Assembly (NCBI GenBank): GCA_024760905.1
Contig: CM045729.1
Span: 55,471,080 to 55,535,079 of the forward strand
DNA: 64,000 nucleotides
Direction of reading: 5' to 3'
Origin: Plotosus lineatus
Taxonomy: Eukaryota > Chordata > Actinopteri > Siluriformes > Plotosidae
The notes below the pieces were generated by a model. The model saw nothing but the letters and a program-made list of their open reading frames with translations, did not search any database and was not told where the DNA came from. Both the position numbers and the translations under genes were made by a program. Positions 11,026 to 22,304 of the stretch are shown one piece after another (position 1 is the stretch's first letter; each line of letters opens with the position of its first letter).

Positions 11026-11654
11026 ATCCTTTTCTTACAATTGGAGGTTTCGACATTAAATAAACCATGTGGGAAGCAGCTTAAGGAGGCTTTTTTCTGT
11101 TTTGCTGACTCATTTTATCATCTATATCACAATCATCCATTCTCTTCGCTTAACCATTTACGGTTCTCTGACCTACTGATGGGGGGGGGGGGGGGGGGTG
11201 TTGCCTATAAAGACACCATACTTCCCATACATGCATTTGTGTCCCTGACAAAGTGCCCCTGAAAGATGATCCAAGTGTTATTGCTTCTTCACTGTCGAAC
11301 AGTGCAACATGATCTGCTCTCATTTTTGCTAGCACCATAGTTAGAGCACAGAATAAAATCCATGCTTGTTTACTCGATTTTCCGAACTGCAGACATTGGT
11401 TTGCATGAATGTTATTTGACTGAGATAATGGGAACATCAATAAAGAACAGGTCCTGTGGAGATTGTGGTTTTAGGCTACACCTAAAAAAAATTCACATAG
11501 GATGGATATATGTGAGTTAAACTCGCTGACTGACCTGCGTTCAGCTTTTTATTTGACACACTGTCAATAGCAGTCTATTAAATGTCACGTGTACAGAACG
11601 GGAATAACGTAAAAGGGTTTCATTCGCTGAAAAGGGTTTAAATAGTGTATTTAA

Positions 11655-11985
11655 TCAGCTATGTGCATGCTATGGGCTGCATGGAGATGTGGTGCTCAGC
11701 ACATCTGCCTCATGACAAGTCGGTCAAGGGCTCGAGTCTCAGGCTTATCAAGAGTGTATCTGTGTGGAGTTTGCACACCCTCCCTGTGCTTGTGTGGGGT
11801 TTCTCCAGGTACTCTGGTTTCCTCTCACAGTCCACAGCCATGCATTTTGGACGAATTGGGTCTTCCAAATTGACCCAGGTGTGAGTGTAAGTGTGAATGG
11901 TTGTGTTCTCCCTGCAATGGTTTGGCAAGCTATTCAGTGTGCTCCACCTTCGCCTAATAGGATTAAACCCTTCGGGAAGTGAATG
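11655..11985 (+). repeat. V-SINE/L2-like SINE
   Basis: The head resembles a tRNA (ggagatgtggtgctcagcac ... gtcaagggctcgagtctc). It is followed by gtgtggagtttgcacaccctccctgtgcttgtgtggggtttctcc and cctctcacagtccacagccatgcat, the conserved region shared by L2-tailed fish SINEs. The tail is eroded. It lies just upstream of exon f. Confidence 0.75.
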
Positions 11986-12030
11986 AGAGCAATTCTGTTT
12001 TATTCAAAAACAATTTCTTTTTTAAAACAG

Positions 12031-12090
12031 GTTTTAAACAGCACAGACTTGGTGGAAGGGACGAACCACACCACTGTCATCTCTGAGAAG
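12031..12090 (+). CDS. enox1: enox1 exon f (short, variable region)
   Basis: This 60-nt exon (phase 0-0) encodes VLNSTDLVEGTNHTTVISEK, between acceptor TTAAAACAG and donor AAG|GTAAAT. It aligns with the variable ENOX1 region around KELVETNGH, so homology is weaker than elsewhere. The exact splice consensus and the retained frame between exons e and g support it. It contains an N-x-S/T triplet (NST) and NHT. It is symmetric and so potentially alternatively spliced. Confidence 0.8.
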
Positions 12091-12547
12091 GTAAATAAGA
12101 GCGTAGGCTTACACCTGAATACTTCACACTGGACATTCTGGTTTTACATCATACTTCTATATAGTGTGCTGTATACTAGGCTCGAAGCCGTCTCATGTAT
12201 TAAGTTGTTATTTTAAAACCAAGCTATGGACTAAAATATGTCAAAAAATAATACTTGTGTATTTCTGTGTATTCTTTGCTGTTCTCTCTTTTAATACCTA
12301 AATTGCACTAAGATCTAACTTCAAGTGTGCAAGCACAGTGAGAGTTCTTTGTGGACACCATCATTTCTATAGCTCTTCAGGGAGTAGTAGTGATTGACAG
12401 CTTTTCCATCAGTACATGTCCACAACAAATTATGAGGTTGAGGTTAAAGTATCATCTCAATTTAGAGACTGTCTGAATTACTTACATCTTGTCATGCTAT
12501 ACATTGTTTTTATGAGATTCTATCTATACTATACTTTTAACACATAG

Positions 12548-12560
12548 AGCAGATGGCCAA
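12548..12560 (+). repeat. Left target-site duplication of RTE copy 1
   Basis: AGCAGATGGCCAA occurs here and again at 15359-15371, exactly bounding the LINE. Confidence 0.9.
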
Positions 12561-15358
12561 GCCCGGATAAATGCAGAGGATTGCAACAGGAAGGGCATCC
12601 GGCGTAAAACTTTTGCCAGAATACAAAATGCAAACCGTAAATACAAAGTTCATAGCAGCTCGGTCGATGCCCGGGTTAACAATGACCGCCATCAGTGCTG
12701 TTAACCAACAGGGTGCTGGTGGAAAGTGGAGAGGCGGGAAGCGTGTCTGTAGGCAGAGAGAGAAGAGGAAAAGCATGAGTCTAGAACTGAGAGTAGGGAC
12801 TTTGAATGTTGGAACTATGACAGGAAAAAGTAGAGAGCTGGCTGACATGATGCAGAGGAGAAAGGTGGACATACTGTGTGTTCAGGAGACCAGGTGAAAA
12901 GGTAGCAAGGCTAGAAGCTTAGGAGCAGGGTTTAAGCTGTTTTATCATAGTGTGAATGGGAAGAGAAATGGAGTAAGAGTCATCTTGAAGGAGGGGTTTG
13001 TCAGGAATGTTCTAGAAGTGAAAAAAGTGTCAGACAGAGTGATGAGTCTCAAGTTAGAAATCGAAGGTGTGATGTTCAATGTTGTTAGTGCTTATGCCCC
13101 ACAGGCAGATTGTGAGCTAGAAGATAAGGAGAGATTCTGGAGTGAGTAAGATGAAGTGATGCAGAGTACCCCCAGAGGTGAAAGAGTGGTCATTGGTGCA
13201 GACTTCAATGGACATGTTGCTGCAGGCAACAGAGGGGATGAGGAAGTGATGGGCAGGTTTGGTATCCAGGAGAGGAAAACAAGACCGATGTTGATGGATT
13301 TTGCAAAAAGGATGGAAATGGCTGTGGTGAATACGTTCTTCTAGAAGAGACAGGAGCATAGGGTGACATATAAAAGCAGAGGTAGGAGCACACACGTAGA
13401 CTACATCTTGCGTAGGCAATGTAATTTGAAGGAAGTCAGTAACTGCAAAGTAGTAGTGGGTGAGAGTGTTGCCAAACAGCATAGGATGGTGGTGTGCAGG
13501 ATGATGCTGATGGTAAGAAAGGTGAAGAAGGCAAAGGCAGAGCAGAAGACAAAGTGGTGGACACTGAAAAAGGAAGAGTGTCGCATTGTCTTCAAGGAGG
13601 AGTTCAAACAGGCTTTGGGTGGTCAGGAAGTGCTTCCAGATGACTGGACAAAAATAGCTAATGTGATCAGGGAGACAGGTAGGCGAATACTTGGTGTGTC
13701 CTCTGGAAGGACAGTAGATAAGGAGACTTGGTGGAGGAATGAGGAAGTGCAGGAGTGTGTACAAAAGAAGAGGTTAGCCAATAAGAAGTGGGACATAGAG
13801 AGGACCGAAGATAGTAAACAGGAGTACAGGGAGACACAGCGTAAGGCAAAGGTAGCGGTGTCAAAAAAAAAAAAGTGAGGAGGGCATTCAAGAGGATGAA
13901 GAGTGGAAAGGCAGTTGGTCCTGATGACATACTGGTGGAGGTATGGAAGTGTGTAGGAGAGGTAGCAGTAGATTTTCTGACAAGAACATTCAACAAGGTC
14001 TTAGAGAGTGAGAGGATGCCGGAGGAATGGAGGAGAAGTGTGTTTATGCCCATTTTTAAGAACAAGGGAGATATGCAGAGTTGTGGCAGTTACAGAGGGA
14101 TAAAGTTGATGAGCCATACGATGAAGTTATGGGAAAGAATAGTGGAAGCTATACTCAGGGCAGAGGTCAGCATTTGTGAACAGCAGTTTGGTTTCATGCC
14201 AAGAAAGAGCACCACAGATGCTTGCTTTGATGTTTTCTTTGAGGATGTTAATAGATAAGTACAGAGAAGGTCAGAAGGAGCTGCATTGTGCCTTTGCGGA
14301 TCTGGAGAAAGCATATGATAGGGTGCCGAGAGAAGAACTGTGGTATTGCATGAGGAAGTCTGGAGTGGCAGAGAAATGTGTTAGAGTGGTGAAGGACATG
14401 TATGAGAGATGTAAGACAGCTATGAGGTGTGCTGTCGGTGTGACAGAAGAGTTCAAGGTGGAGGTGGGACTGCATGAAGGGTCAGCTCTGAGCCCCTTCG
14501 TGTTTGCTATGGTGATGCACAGGCTGACAGACAAGGTTAGAGAAGAATCTCCATGGACTATGATGTTTGCAGATGACATTGTGATCTGTAGTGAGAACAG
14601 AGAAGTACAGGAAAATCTAAAGAGGTGGAGGTATGTTCTAGAAAGGAGAGGAATGAAGGTTAGCCTCAGTAAAACAGAATACATGTGTGTGAATGACAAG
14701 GACCCAAGAGGAACGGTGAGGTTACAGGGAGCAGAGATAAAGAAGCTGGGGGATTTTAAGTACTTCGTCTCAACAGTCCAGAGCAATGGAGAGTGTGGAA
14801 AAGAAGTGAAGAAGCGTGTGCAGGCAGGTTGGAATCATGGAGAAAAGTGTCCGGTGTGATGTGTGATAGGAAGGTATCGGCATAAAATTAAAGGAAGTGT
14901 ACAAGATGGTGATGAGGCCAGCGATGTTGTATGGTTTAGAAACAGTGGCCCTGGGTTAAAGACAGGAGGCAGAGCTGAAGGTAGCAGAGATGAAAATGTT
15001 GAGGTTCTCTTTGGGAGTAACGAGGATGGATAGGATCAGGAATGAGTACATCAGAGGGGACAGCACATGTTAGAGGTTTTGGAAACAAAGTCAGAGAGGC
15101 TAGATTGAGATGGTTTGGACATGTCCAGAGGAGGGATAGTGAGTATATTGGTAGTAGGATGCTGAGGTTGGAACTACCAAACAGAAGGCCGAGAGGAAGA
15201 CCAAAGATAAGATTTATGGATGTGGTGAAGGAGGACATGAAGGCAGTTGGATTAAGAGTAGAAGATAAAGAGGATAGGGTGAGATGGAGGCGGATGGTTT
15301 GCTGTGGCGACCCCTGAAGGGAACAGCCGAAAGGAAAAGAAGAAGAAGATGAATAAGA
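12561..15358 (+). mobile_element. RTE-type non-LTR retrotransposon, copy 1 (pseudogenised)
   Basis: This LINE encodes an apurinic endonuclease and a reverse transcriptase. The endonuclease motifs seen are TLNVGTMTGK, ILCVQETR, NVVSAYAPQ and VIGADFNGHV. RT motifs are PIFKNKGD, EQQFGFMPRKSTTDA, ADLEKAYDRVPREELW, GLHEGSALSPF and MMFADDIVICSE, then the downstream LRWFGHVQRRDSEYIG region. It ends tgtggcgacccctgaaggg plus a GAA-rich simple tail, typical of RTE. In-frame stops follow VQETR, FWSE and VNTFF, and about 350 bp between the two domains is missing at an A-run (13866). Exact 13-bp TSDs bound it. The clade (RTE/BovB/Rex3 group) is inferred from memory of the families. Confidence 0.88.
13866..13876 (+). 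other. Internal deletion point in RTE copy 1
   Basis: After gcggtgtcaaa the sequence runs into A(11) and then gtgaggagggcattcaagag. In the copies at 47735 and 61430 these two points are separated by the segment coding for ...KAKQR through ...VEDQEVAKI. About 350 bp have been lost, joined at an A-run. Confidence 0.75.
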
Positions 15359-15371
15359 AGCAGATGGCCAA
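15359..15371 (+). repeat. Right target-site duplication of RTE copy 1
   Basis: An exact second copy of AGCAGATGGCCAA, following the GAA-rich LINE tail. Confidence 0.9.
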
Positions 15372-15554
15372 CTATAGGAATGGACTGCCCACTGTAATTT
15401 GAAAAAGAGAGCAGATTCATCTTCTCTTCATAACTTTAATACTTAAAAAATCAATTTATGGTTTTAAAATATGAATTTTACAGAAAGGCAATACCTTCAC
15501 GAAACAACATGCTATTTTTATGTATGGATTTATCTATATGTGCATGAGAACAGC

Positions 15555-15599
<45 letters not shown>
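15555..15599. repeat. (CA)n microsatellite
   Basis: A run of about 45 bp in enox1 intron f. In the transcript it could pair with the (TG)n tract some 350 nt downstream. Confidence 0.95.
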
Positions 15600-15601
<2 letters not shown>

Positions 15602-15946
15602 TATGATTTTAGGGTTACTGACTTTAAATATGTCACCTAGATATAAAAGGATATGTGCGCCTTATGTAGTCTTGCGAATTAACCTCATAGAGCATCTCAA
15701 CAGCACAGTCTGTTCTGCCCTACCCTGATCTCAGAATTACTTTATCATTTCTTTGACTTATAGCCTGCCATCTTTAGCAGTCTCTGCAGGGAGGAGGGGT
15801 AAATGTCGATGAACATTGATTTCTCTGAAAGAGGAGCCAAATGCTTGTTTACTACAGATTGGTCAGCATGTATGTGGCCTCTACCCCATCATTCACTGTG
15901 TGGTGCTTCTTACTCACCTTACACCTTATTTTTATGGGTGTGCATG

Positions 15947-15948
<2 letters not shown>

Positions 15949-16022
<74 letters not shown>

Positions 16023-16046
16023 GTGTGTGTGCGTGTGTGTGTGTGC

Positions 16047-16109
<63 letters not shown>
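15949..16109. repeat. (TG)n tract ending at the exon g splice acceptor
   Basis: About 160 bp of TG with a few CG variants ends five bases before exon g (GTGG ACAG|GGA). It occupies the place of the normal polypyrimidine tract. UG repeats at acceptors are bound by TDP-43 in other vertebrates, for example CFTR exon 9. A similar effect here is inference. Confidence 0.95.
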
Positions 16110-16114
16110 GACAG

Positions 16115-16214
16115 GGAGTAAATGGCACTGCAGCTCTTTATCACCATCAAGAAAGGAGCAATGAGGGAGTGACCCGGGTTCCTCTAAGATCTGAGAAGGA
16201 AGCTCTTTTACTTG
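16115..16214 (+). CDS. enox1: enox1 exon g
   Basis: This 100-nt exon encodes [20 protein letters not shown] followed by [13 protein letters not shown], plus the first base of a Gly codon. The end LRSEKEALL matches the strongly conserved ENOX LKSEKEALL(I/V)G. The N-terminal half is in the variable region. Acceptor GGACAG lies directly behind (TG)n, and donor G|GTATGC is good. It enters in phase 0 and leaves in phase 1, joining exon h to give ...LLLGVISTF. Confidence 0.9.
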
Positions 16215-16403
16215 GTATGCTATCACTGTTGTGTTTGGGTCTGATCAAGAGTCTTTGGATTGGGAAGATTGCTGACAGGACTGGGATATAGCAGAGTCTA
16301 AGTCTTATTCCAACATCTTAAAGCCTTTGAGAGGGAATACAGTGTGTGTGAGCGGGGAGAAAGGGAGAGAGAGAGGAGGTGAGAGGGGGGAAGGGGATGG
16401 AGG

Positions 16404-16437
<34 letters not shown>

Positions 16438-16587
16438 AATGCTGCTATACTAGTTGCTAGGAGATGTAGTCACCGCTTCTGTCCTTCTGTGCATTTGGAT
16501 GAAGATCCTGAGGAGCAGTGAGGTCAAAAGGACTCAAGGGAGCTGTCCCTTTGTCTGATACACACTCCACAGTTCTGACTTACATAT

Positions 16588-16657
<70 letters not shown>

Positions 16658-17388
16658 ATACAGATGGGATCTTTGGTTAAATAAAATTGCTGAGGCGCTT
16701 TGAGCCAAAACGTCAGAGAAGTTCAGCCTATTACTGCAGAAGGGATATAAAACATCAATGGTGAACCACAAAATTGCTTACATTTACAAGCTTAAAGCAT
16801 CAGTCAGCAGCACTGGAGTGTTAACTCTGGAGAGGAAGCCTTCATTTTCTCCCATAAGTAGTGGTGCTAATATACTTCTCTTTCTATTAGATTTGTTTTG
16901 TTTCATACAAAAATGCATTTTTATCTATGCTGGAGCAGCAGCCTGCAACTCGGCATGAAGGTGAAAAAGTTCTTCTTGCACAGCTACTCTGCTTCTCATT
17001 TTAAAATGTGAGCAGACATCACGATCAAGCCCAACCCATCCTCTGCCTACACACTCAAGAGTGAGCCCCTGTGAAAGTAGGGCTTGTGAAGGGAATTGAA
17101 TTAGGTTCTTCTGTAATTGGCAATGTTACGCCATATAAATCAAGGAAATAAATATTGGCTTGGGACCCTCCAGGCAAGGCACTATATTCTCTGCCTCGGC
17201 TTCACTGCGTTACCGTTGGAGGACTTCTCCAAAGTAATCAACTAAAGTGGGGGGGGAGGGGGGGTACTGCTGGTTCTGCTCCGATGAGAGTTTTTATGAT
17301 TGTGCAGACTGGCTTTATTACCGGCCTGTCAGTTACTTGCAAATGTGGCCATGACGTACTCAATCGTCTGTCCTCTTTCTTTGTGCAG
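16215..17388 (+). other. enox1: enox1 intron g
   Basis: This phase 1 intron has a GA-rich tract (16360-16434), a (CA)n run (16590-16657) and a poly(G) stretch near 17250-17263. No gene or recognisable transposon is seen. Confidence 0.88.
16590..16657. repeat. (CA)n microsatellite
   Basis: An almost perfect CA run of about 68 bp in enox1 intron g. Confidence 0.95.
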
Positions 17389-17474
17389 GAGTCATTTCAA
17401 CCTTCCTGCATGTCCACCCATTTGGAGCCAACATTGAGTATCTTTGGTCCTACATTCAAAGACTTGACGCAAAG
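17389..17474 (+). CDS. enox1: enox1 exon h
   Basis: This 86-nt exon runs from acceptor TTTGTGCAG to donor AAG|GTAATA. With the split Gly it encodes GVISTFLHVHPFGANIEYLW followed by SYIQRLDAK. ISTFLHVHPFGANIEY is conserved across the ENOX family, and IEYLWSY...LD fits ENOX1 (ENOX2 reads more like IEYICSY). It leaves in phase 0. Confidence 0.96.
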
Positions 17475-17606
17475 GTAATAGCTTTCTTTGTAGCACGAAA
17501 TGGATTTGTTGGCACACAATTTATAACATTCTGTGTTTCAACATAGGTATATGGACTATGGAAATAACCATAATTAAGTTCTGTCTTGGGAAATTTAATT
17601 TATTCA

Positions 17607-17705
17607 TGTGATCCCCCGCCCTCAGCAAGAGTCGGCTGAGACGAGCACCAGCCTCCCAGTGACCCTAATTAGAATTAAGGGGTTCAGAAAATGAATGGAT
17701 GAATG
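17607..17705 (+). repeat. L2-type SINE tail fragment
   Basis: The sequence gatcccccgccctcagcaag ... gtgaccctaattagaattaag ... gaatggatgaatg is the conserved tail of L2-tailed fish SINEs. The head is absent. Confidence 0.7.
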
Positions 17706-18698
17706 TTTTCCTGAATGATGATTTGTCATGTGTGTGTCTCTGTGTGTGTGTTTTCTTACATTTCATATTTTTCTGAGCATACCCAGATTTGAGGCAACTG
17801 GCTTTGTGTGTCCGAGAATACAGCAATATTTGTTTAAAATTTTAATGTACTGCCAAGTTCTAAATTTGAAATACTATTGCTGTTAACCAGGAACAGCCGA
17901 GATAATGATCACAGTTATTGGATAATCCTAGTTAAAATGTGCTTATTTCAAAGTCATGGCATCTACAACATTTTTGTTTCACTTCTCTGTTTTGTCAACC
18001 ATGAAGTCAGAATATTATTTTTATTTCCCTGAAATTTCCAAGATGATGCAAACCGAGCAGTAGAGGTGTTCTGCTGTGTATTAGAAAAACTTTCTATATT
18101 TATTTATTTTTTGCATGCTTGTTAGACCACGGTTCTGATGTATCAAACTGTGCACAGAACAAGCTGTAAATCCGTAACCGCTAAGTAAAGAGCCACAAAG
18201 TATGTTAGCATTTATCACACTCATGAACATTTAGCTTTAGGATCTATTACACAGGAATAGTGCGGTCTGATTGGGTTGCTCTCTCAGGATACTTAACAAT
18301 TATTTACAGTAGGTGAGGTGGATAGAACTATACAAATCAGTGTCACTCACTGAACCTGATACAGTACAATTGTTTGAATATATATTACATGGAAACAGAA
18401 AAACTAAAAAATCAAGAAATTTTGTTTCCCTTAACATAGTTTAAAGTATTACAGTTGGTAGATAGGTAAAAGTAGGCCAAGAGAGCTCTACAAATGCCAT
18501 GACAGGGCTAATTATTAGTATTGGTAGTGTCTATTTATACTCAGTCAAGGTTTTAGTATTATGCTACATGGAAATATAAAGAGTAAACTGAAACAAACTC
18601 GTAATGGTTTACCTTTTACACATTTAACCATTAGAGATTAGGTCAGCTTTACACCCAAACAACATGCTTTGAAACACTTAATACTGTATTGGTTTTAG

Positions 18699-18699
<1 letters not shown>

Positions 18700-18745
<46 letters not shown>
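18700..18745. repeat. (CA)n microsatellite
   Basis: A run of about 46 bp of CA repeats in enox1 intron h. Confidence 0.95.
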
Positions 18746-18746
<1 letters not shown>

Positions 18747-18788
18747 AAAATAAACTTGAATGATGACTATTCATCTGTTATCACTTAC

Positions 18789-19200
18789 AGGGTGGCCCAA
18801 TAAAAACTCATACATTTCAAAGGTAAATGGAACAATAAACATGAAAGATGATCAAATTATTGTTTGCATACGTGAACCTTCATTCAATATGGTTTTTATA
18901 AATTGTGGTTTATTCAGGACATCTTCTACAGCTGTGTGGCTGTCATTGTCCATACATGGATGGAGGTAACTGGTGAAGGCTGCCACGGCTCAATGTGTAT
19001 GTCAGTTGAAACAGTGCCATTCTCTTGCTGAATAGAAACCTTAAGGGCTTCAGAAGTTTGAGATTGATGAGTATTGTACTTTAAGTAACCCCACAGAAAA
19101 CAAATAACATGAGGCGAGGTTTGTACGAGCCGATCACCCGACATCGCCACTCGATGAGATCACCTGATCTGGAGACATTTTCTTCAGCGCTTCCAACGAT
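18789..19200 (-). mobile_element. Mariner-like transposase relic
   Basis: The left edge, AGGGTGGCCCAATAAAAA, resembles mariner-type termini. On the reverse strand a short frame (18926-19150) contains HVICFLWGYLKYN, a degraded form of the D-x-FLWGYLK motif at the last catalytic Asp of mariner-type DDE transposases. The Asp itself is replaced and no longer frame remains, so this is a dead fragment. Confidence 0.45.
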
Positions 19201-19329
19201 CTACAAGCTGTGTGTGCCATCTTGCTTAAACTACTGCATTATTCATGCTCGACATGTACAAGTTGGGGTTGGGATACCAACAGTCCCCGGCACTTCCTCT
19301 CCTTCCCCACATAGACATACATGCAAATA

Positions 19330-20744
<1,415 letters not shown>

Positions 20745-20847
20745 TAATACTTTTATTATATTTAAAGTTTTTGTTTCTATTTACTTTTGAAATGTGAGAG
20801 GTTTTTCGGGTCATTCTGTGTGATATCCACCTTACCGATGATAAATA

Positions 20848-21017
20848 GTGTTTTGTGTAGAAATGAACAAGAAATAATCGTTTGAAATTTTATGGCTACA
20901 TATGGAAGCATAGTGATGTCGTGGTTAGCAGACATGCTAACCCGACATCACTATGCTGCCATATGTTGCCATAAACTTTCAAACAATTATTTCTTGTTCA
21001 TTTCTACACAAAACACT
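20848..21017. repeat. Near-perfect 170-bp inverted repeat (hairpin)
   Basis: Arms 20848-20930 and 20935-21017 are almost exact reverse complements around a 4-nt loop (gaca). Only a few mismatches and a one-base indel are seen. The apex gtggttagca matches a SINE head, and a SINE body follows directly at about 21030. A template switch during reverse transcription of the SINE could create this. That origin is inference. Confidence 0.92.
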
Positions 21018-21029
21018 TTATGCCGTAAG

Positions 21030-21300
21030 AAGACCCTGGCTGTGTGGAGTTTCCATGTTCTCCACACGTTTGTATCTTTTTTTTCCAGGTTCCTTTCACA
21101 GTCCAAAGACAGGCACATTAAGTTCAGTGGTTGTTCCAAAATTGCCCTTCGGTATAAGTGCGAATAATGGTGTGTGATGACCGTTTAATGCAATGACTGG
21201 CTGGTTATGGTGTACCCTGCTTTTGCTGAGTTGACTAAGATAGGCTACAGCTTCCCCACGACCCTTTCAGGATTCAGCTGTTCATAAAATGAATGAATGA
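21030..21300 (+). repeat. L2-tailed SINE body and tail
   Basis: The sequence ggctgtgtggagtttccatgttctcc ... tttcacagtccaaagacagg ... taccctgcttttgctgagtt ... cacgaccctttcagg ... ataaaatgaatgaatga is the body and tail of an L2-type SINE. Its normal head is replaced by the hairpin immediately upstream. Confidence 0.75.
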
Positions 21301-22304
21301 AAAGCTACATGTCTGCAAATAGTCCAATTACATTCACAAAATGTGAGATATACAGTGTGACATTACGTTATTATCAAAACCTAAGCACTGACTATGAACT
21401 TTGACTTGCTGCTTGGATGAGATAGAAGCATATCAGTGGTACACTGCTAAAAACACTTGGCTAAAATAGCTATTTTCATTTGCCTTTTTTATTTTAATAT
21501 TGTTTGATGGTATTGATTTTCTCAAAATGAAATGAGCTCTCCTAATTATTTTAACTTAAATGTTAACTAGACTTACTGATTACAGCCCAGTGATTCGGTT
21601 AGTCAACTTTTCCACTGTGTGTGTGTTAATCATTTGACCCTTCATCATCTTCCAAACTAAACCGCCAATTAAAGGTCATGATCAGTGTGTGGGTTTTGAT
21701 ATTAATGTAATACCGTAATGAAAGCATGAAAATGTCTATGGTAGTCTTTGTTAACATTAACTGCATTTAGCAGGGCACGCTCAACCCAATGTTTAAAGTT
21801 TCTTTAGAAATGTATTGCGTCACGACTAATATAAATGGATGTAATGCGTCATTATTAGTTTGGTAAAAGGTATCAGACTGATCTTCACGGAAATGTGCCT
21901 AAGGCTAAAACCCCAAGAATAGATATTTAAACTCAACTTGGCAAACGAAGCGACTTGCAGCAATGTTTAAATGTGCCTTTTACACAGTTTTACTTTCTAT
22001 TTTCCATAATACCCGTCTTTACCCTATCAGCACAAGAATCAGTAATTACTCTGCCATTATACCAACATGTATGACAATAATTGAGCAGGTACTTATCCTG
22101 CAGAAAATGTTTTTATATTATATTCTAATGGAAAGATGTTACACACAATACTATGAGTATGCAGGCTGATATGCAGTATATAATAACAGACAAACTTTTT
22201 TTGTTGTTGTTAAGTGCATTATTAATTTTCATTTCCTACCATGTTGAGTGTAGTGTTTTGTTCAAAGTCGCAAGTGTTATTATTGAGTGAGCTTTGATCA
22301 CTGC

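Larger units (their letters stand above)
9989..12030 (+). other. enox1: enox1 intron e
   Basis: This phase 0 intron holds an L2-tailed composite SINE (10093-10383), (CA)n (10981-11022), a poly(G) run (11180-11198) and a V-SINE-like element (11655-11985). Nothing is recognised in 10390-10975 and 11200-11650. Confidence 0.85.
12091..16114 (+). other. enox1: enox1 intron f with full RTE-type LINE
   Basis: This 4.0 kb phase 0 intron has no recognised feature in 12091-12547, an RTE-type retrotransposon bounded by TSDs (12548-15371), a (CA)n run (15555-15599), unrecognised sequence to 15948, and a (TG)n tract running into the exon g acceptor. Confidence 0.88.

Noticed and set aside
13117..13764. 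215-aa frame on the reverse strand
   Set aside because: Antisense of the RTE endonuclease region; no family features of its own.
15803..16291. 162-aa frame with a Cys-Val repeat
   Set aside because: The repeat is the (TG)n tract. Only 16115-16214 is exon; the rest is intron.
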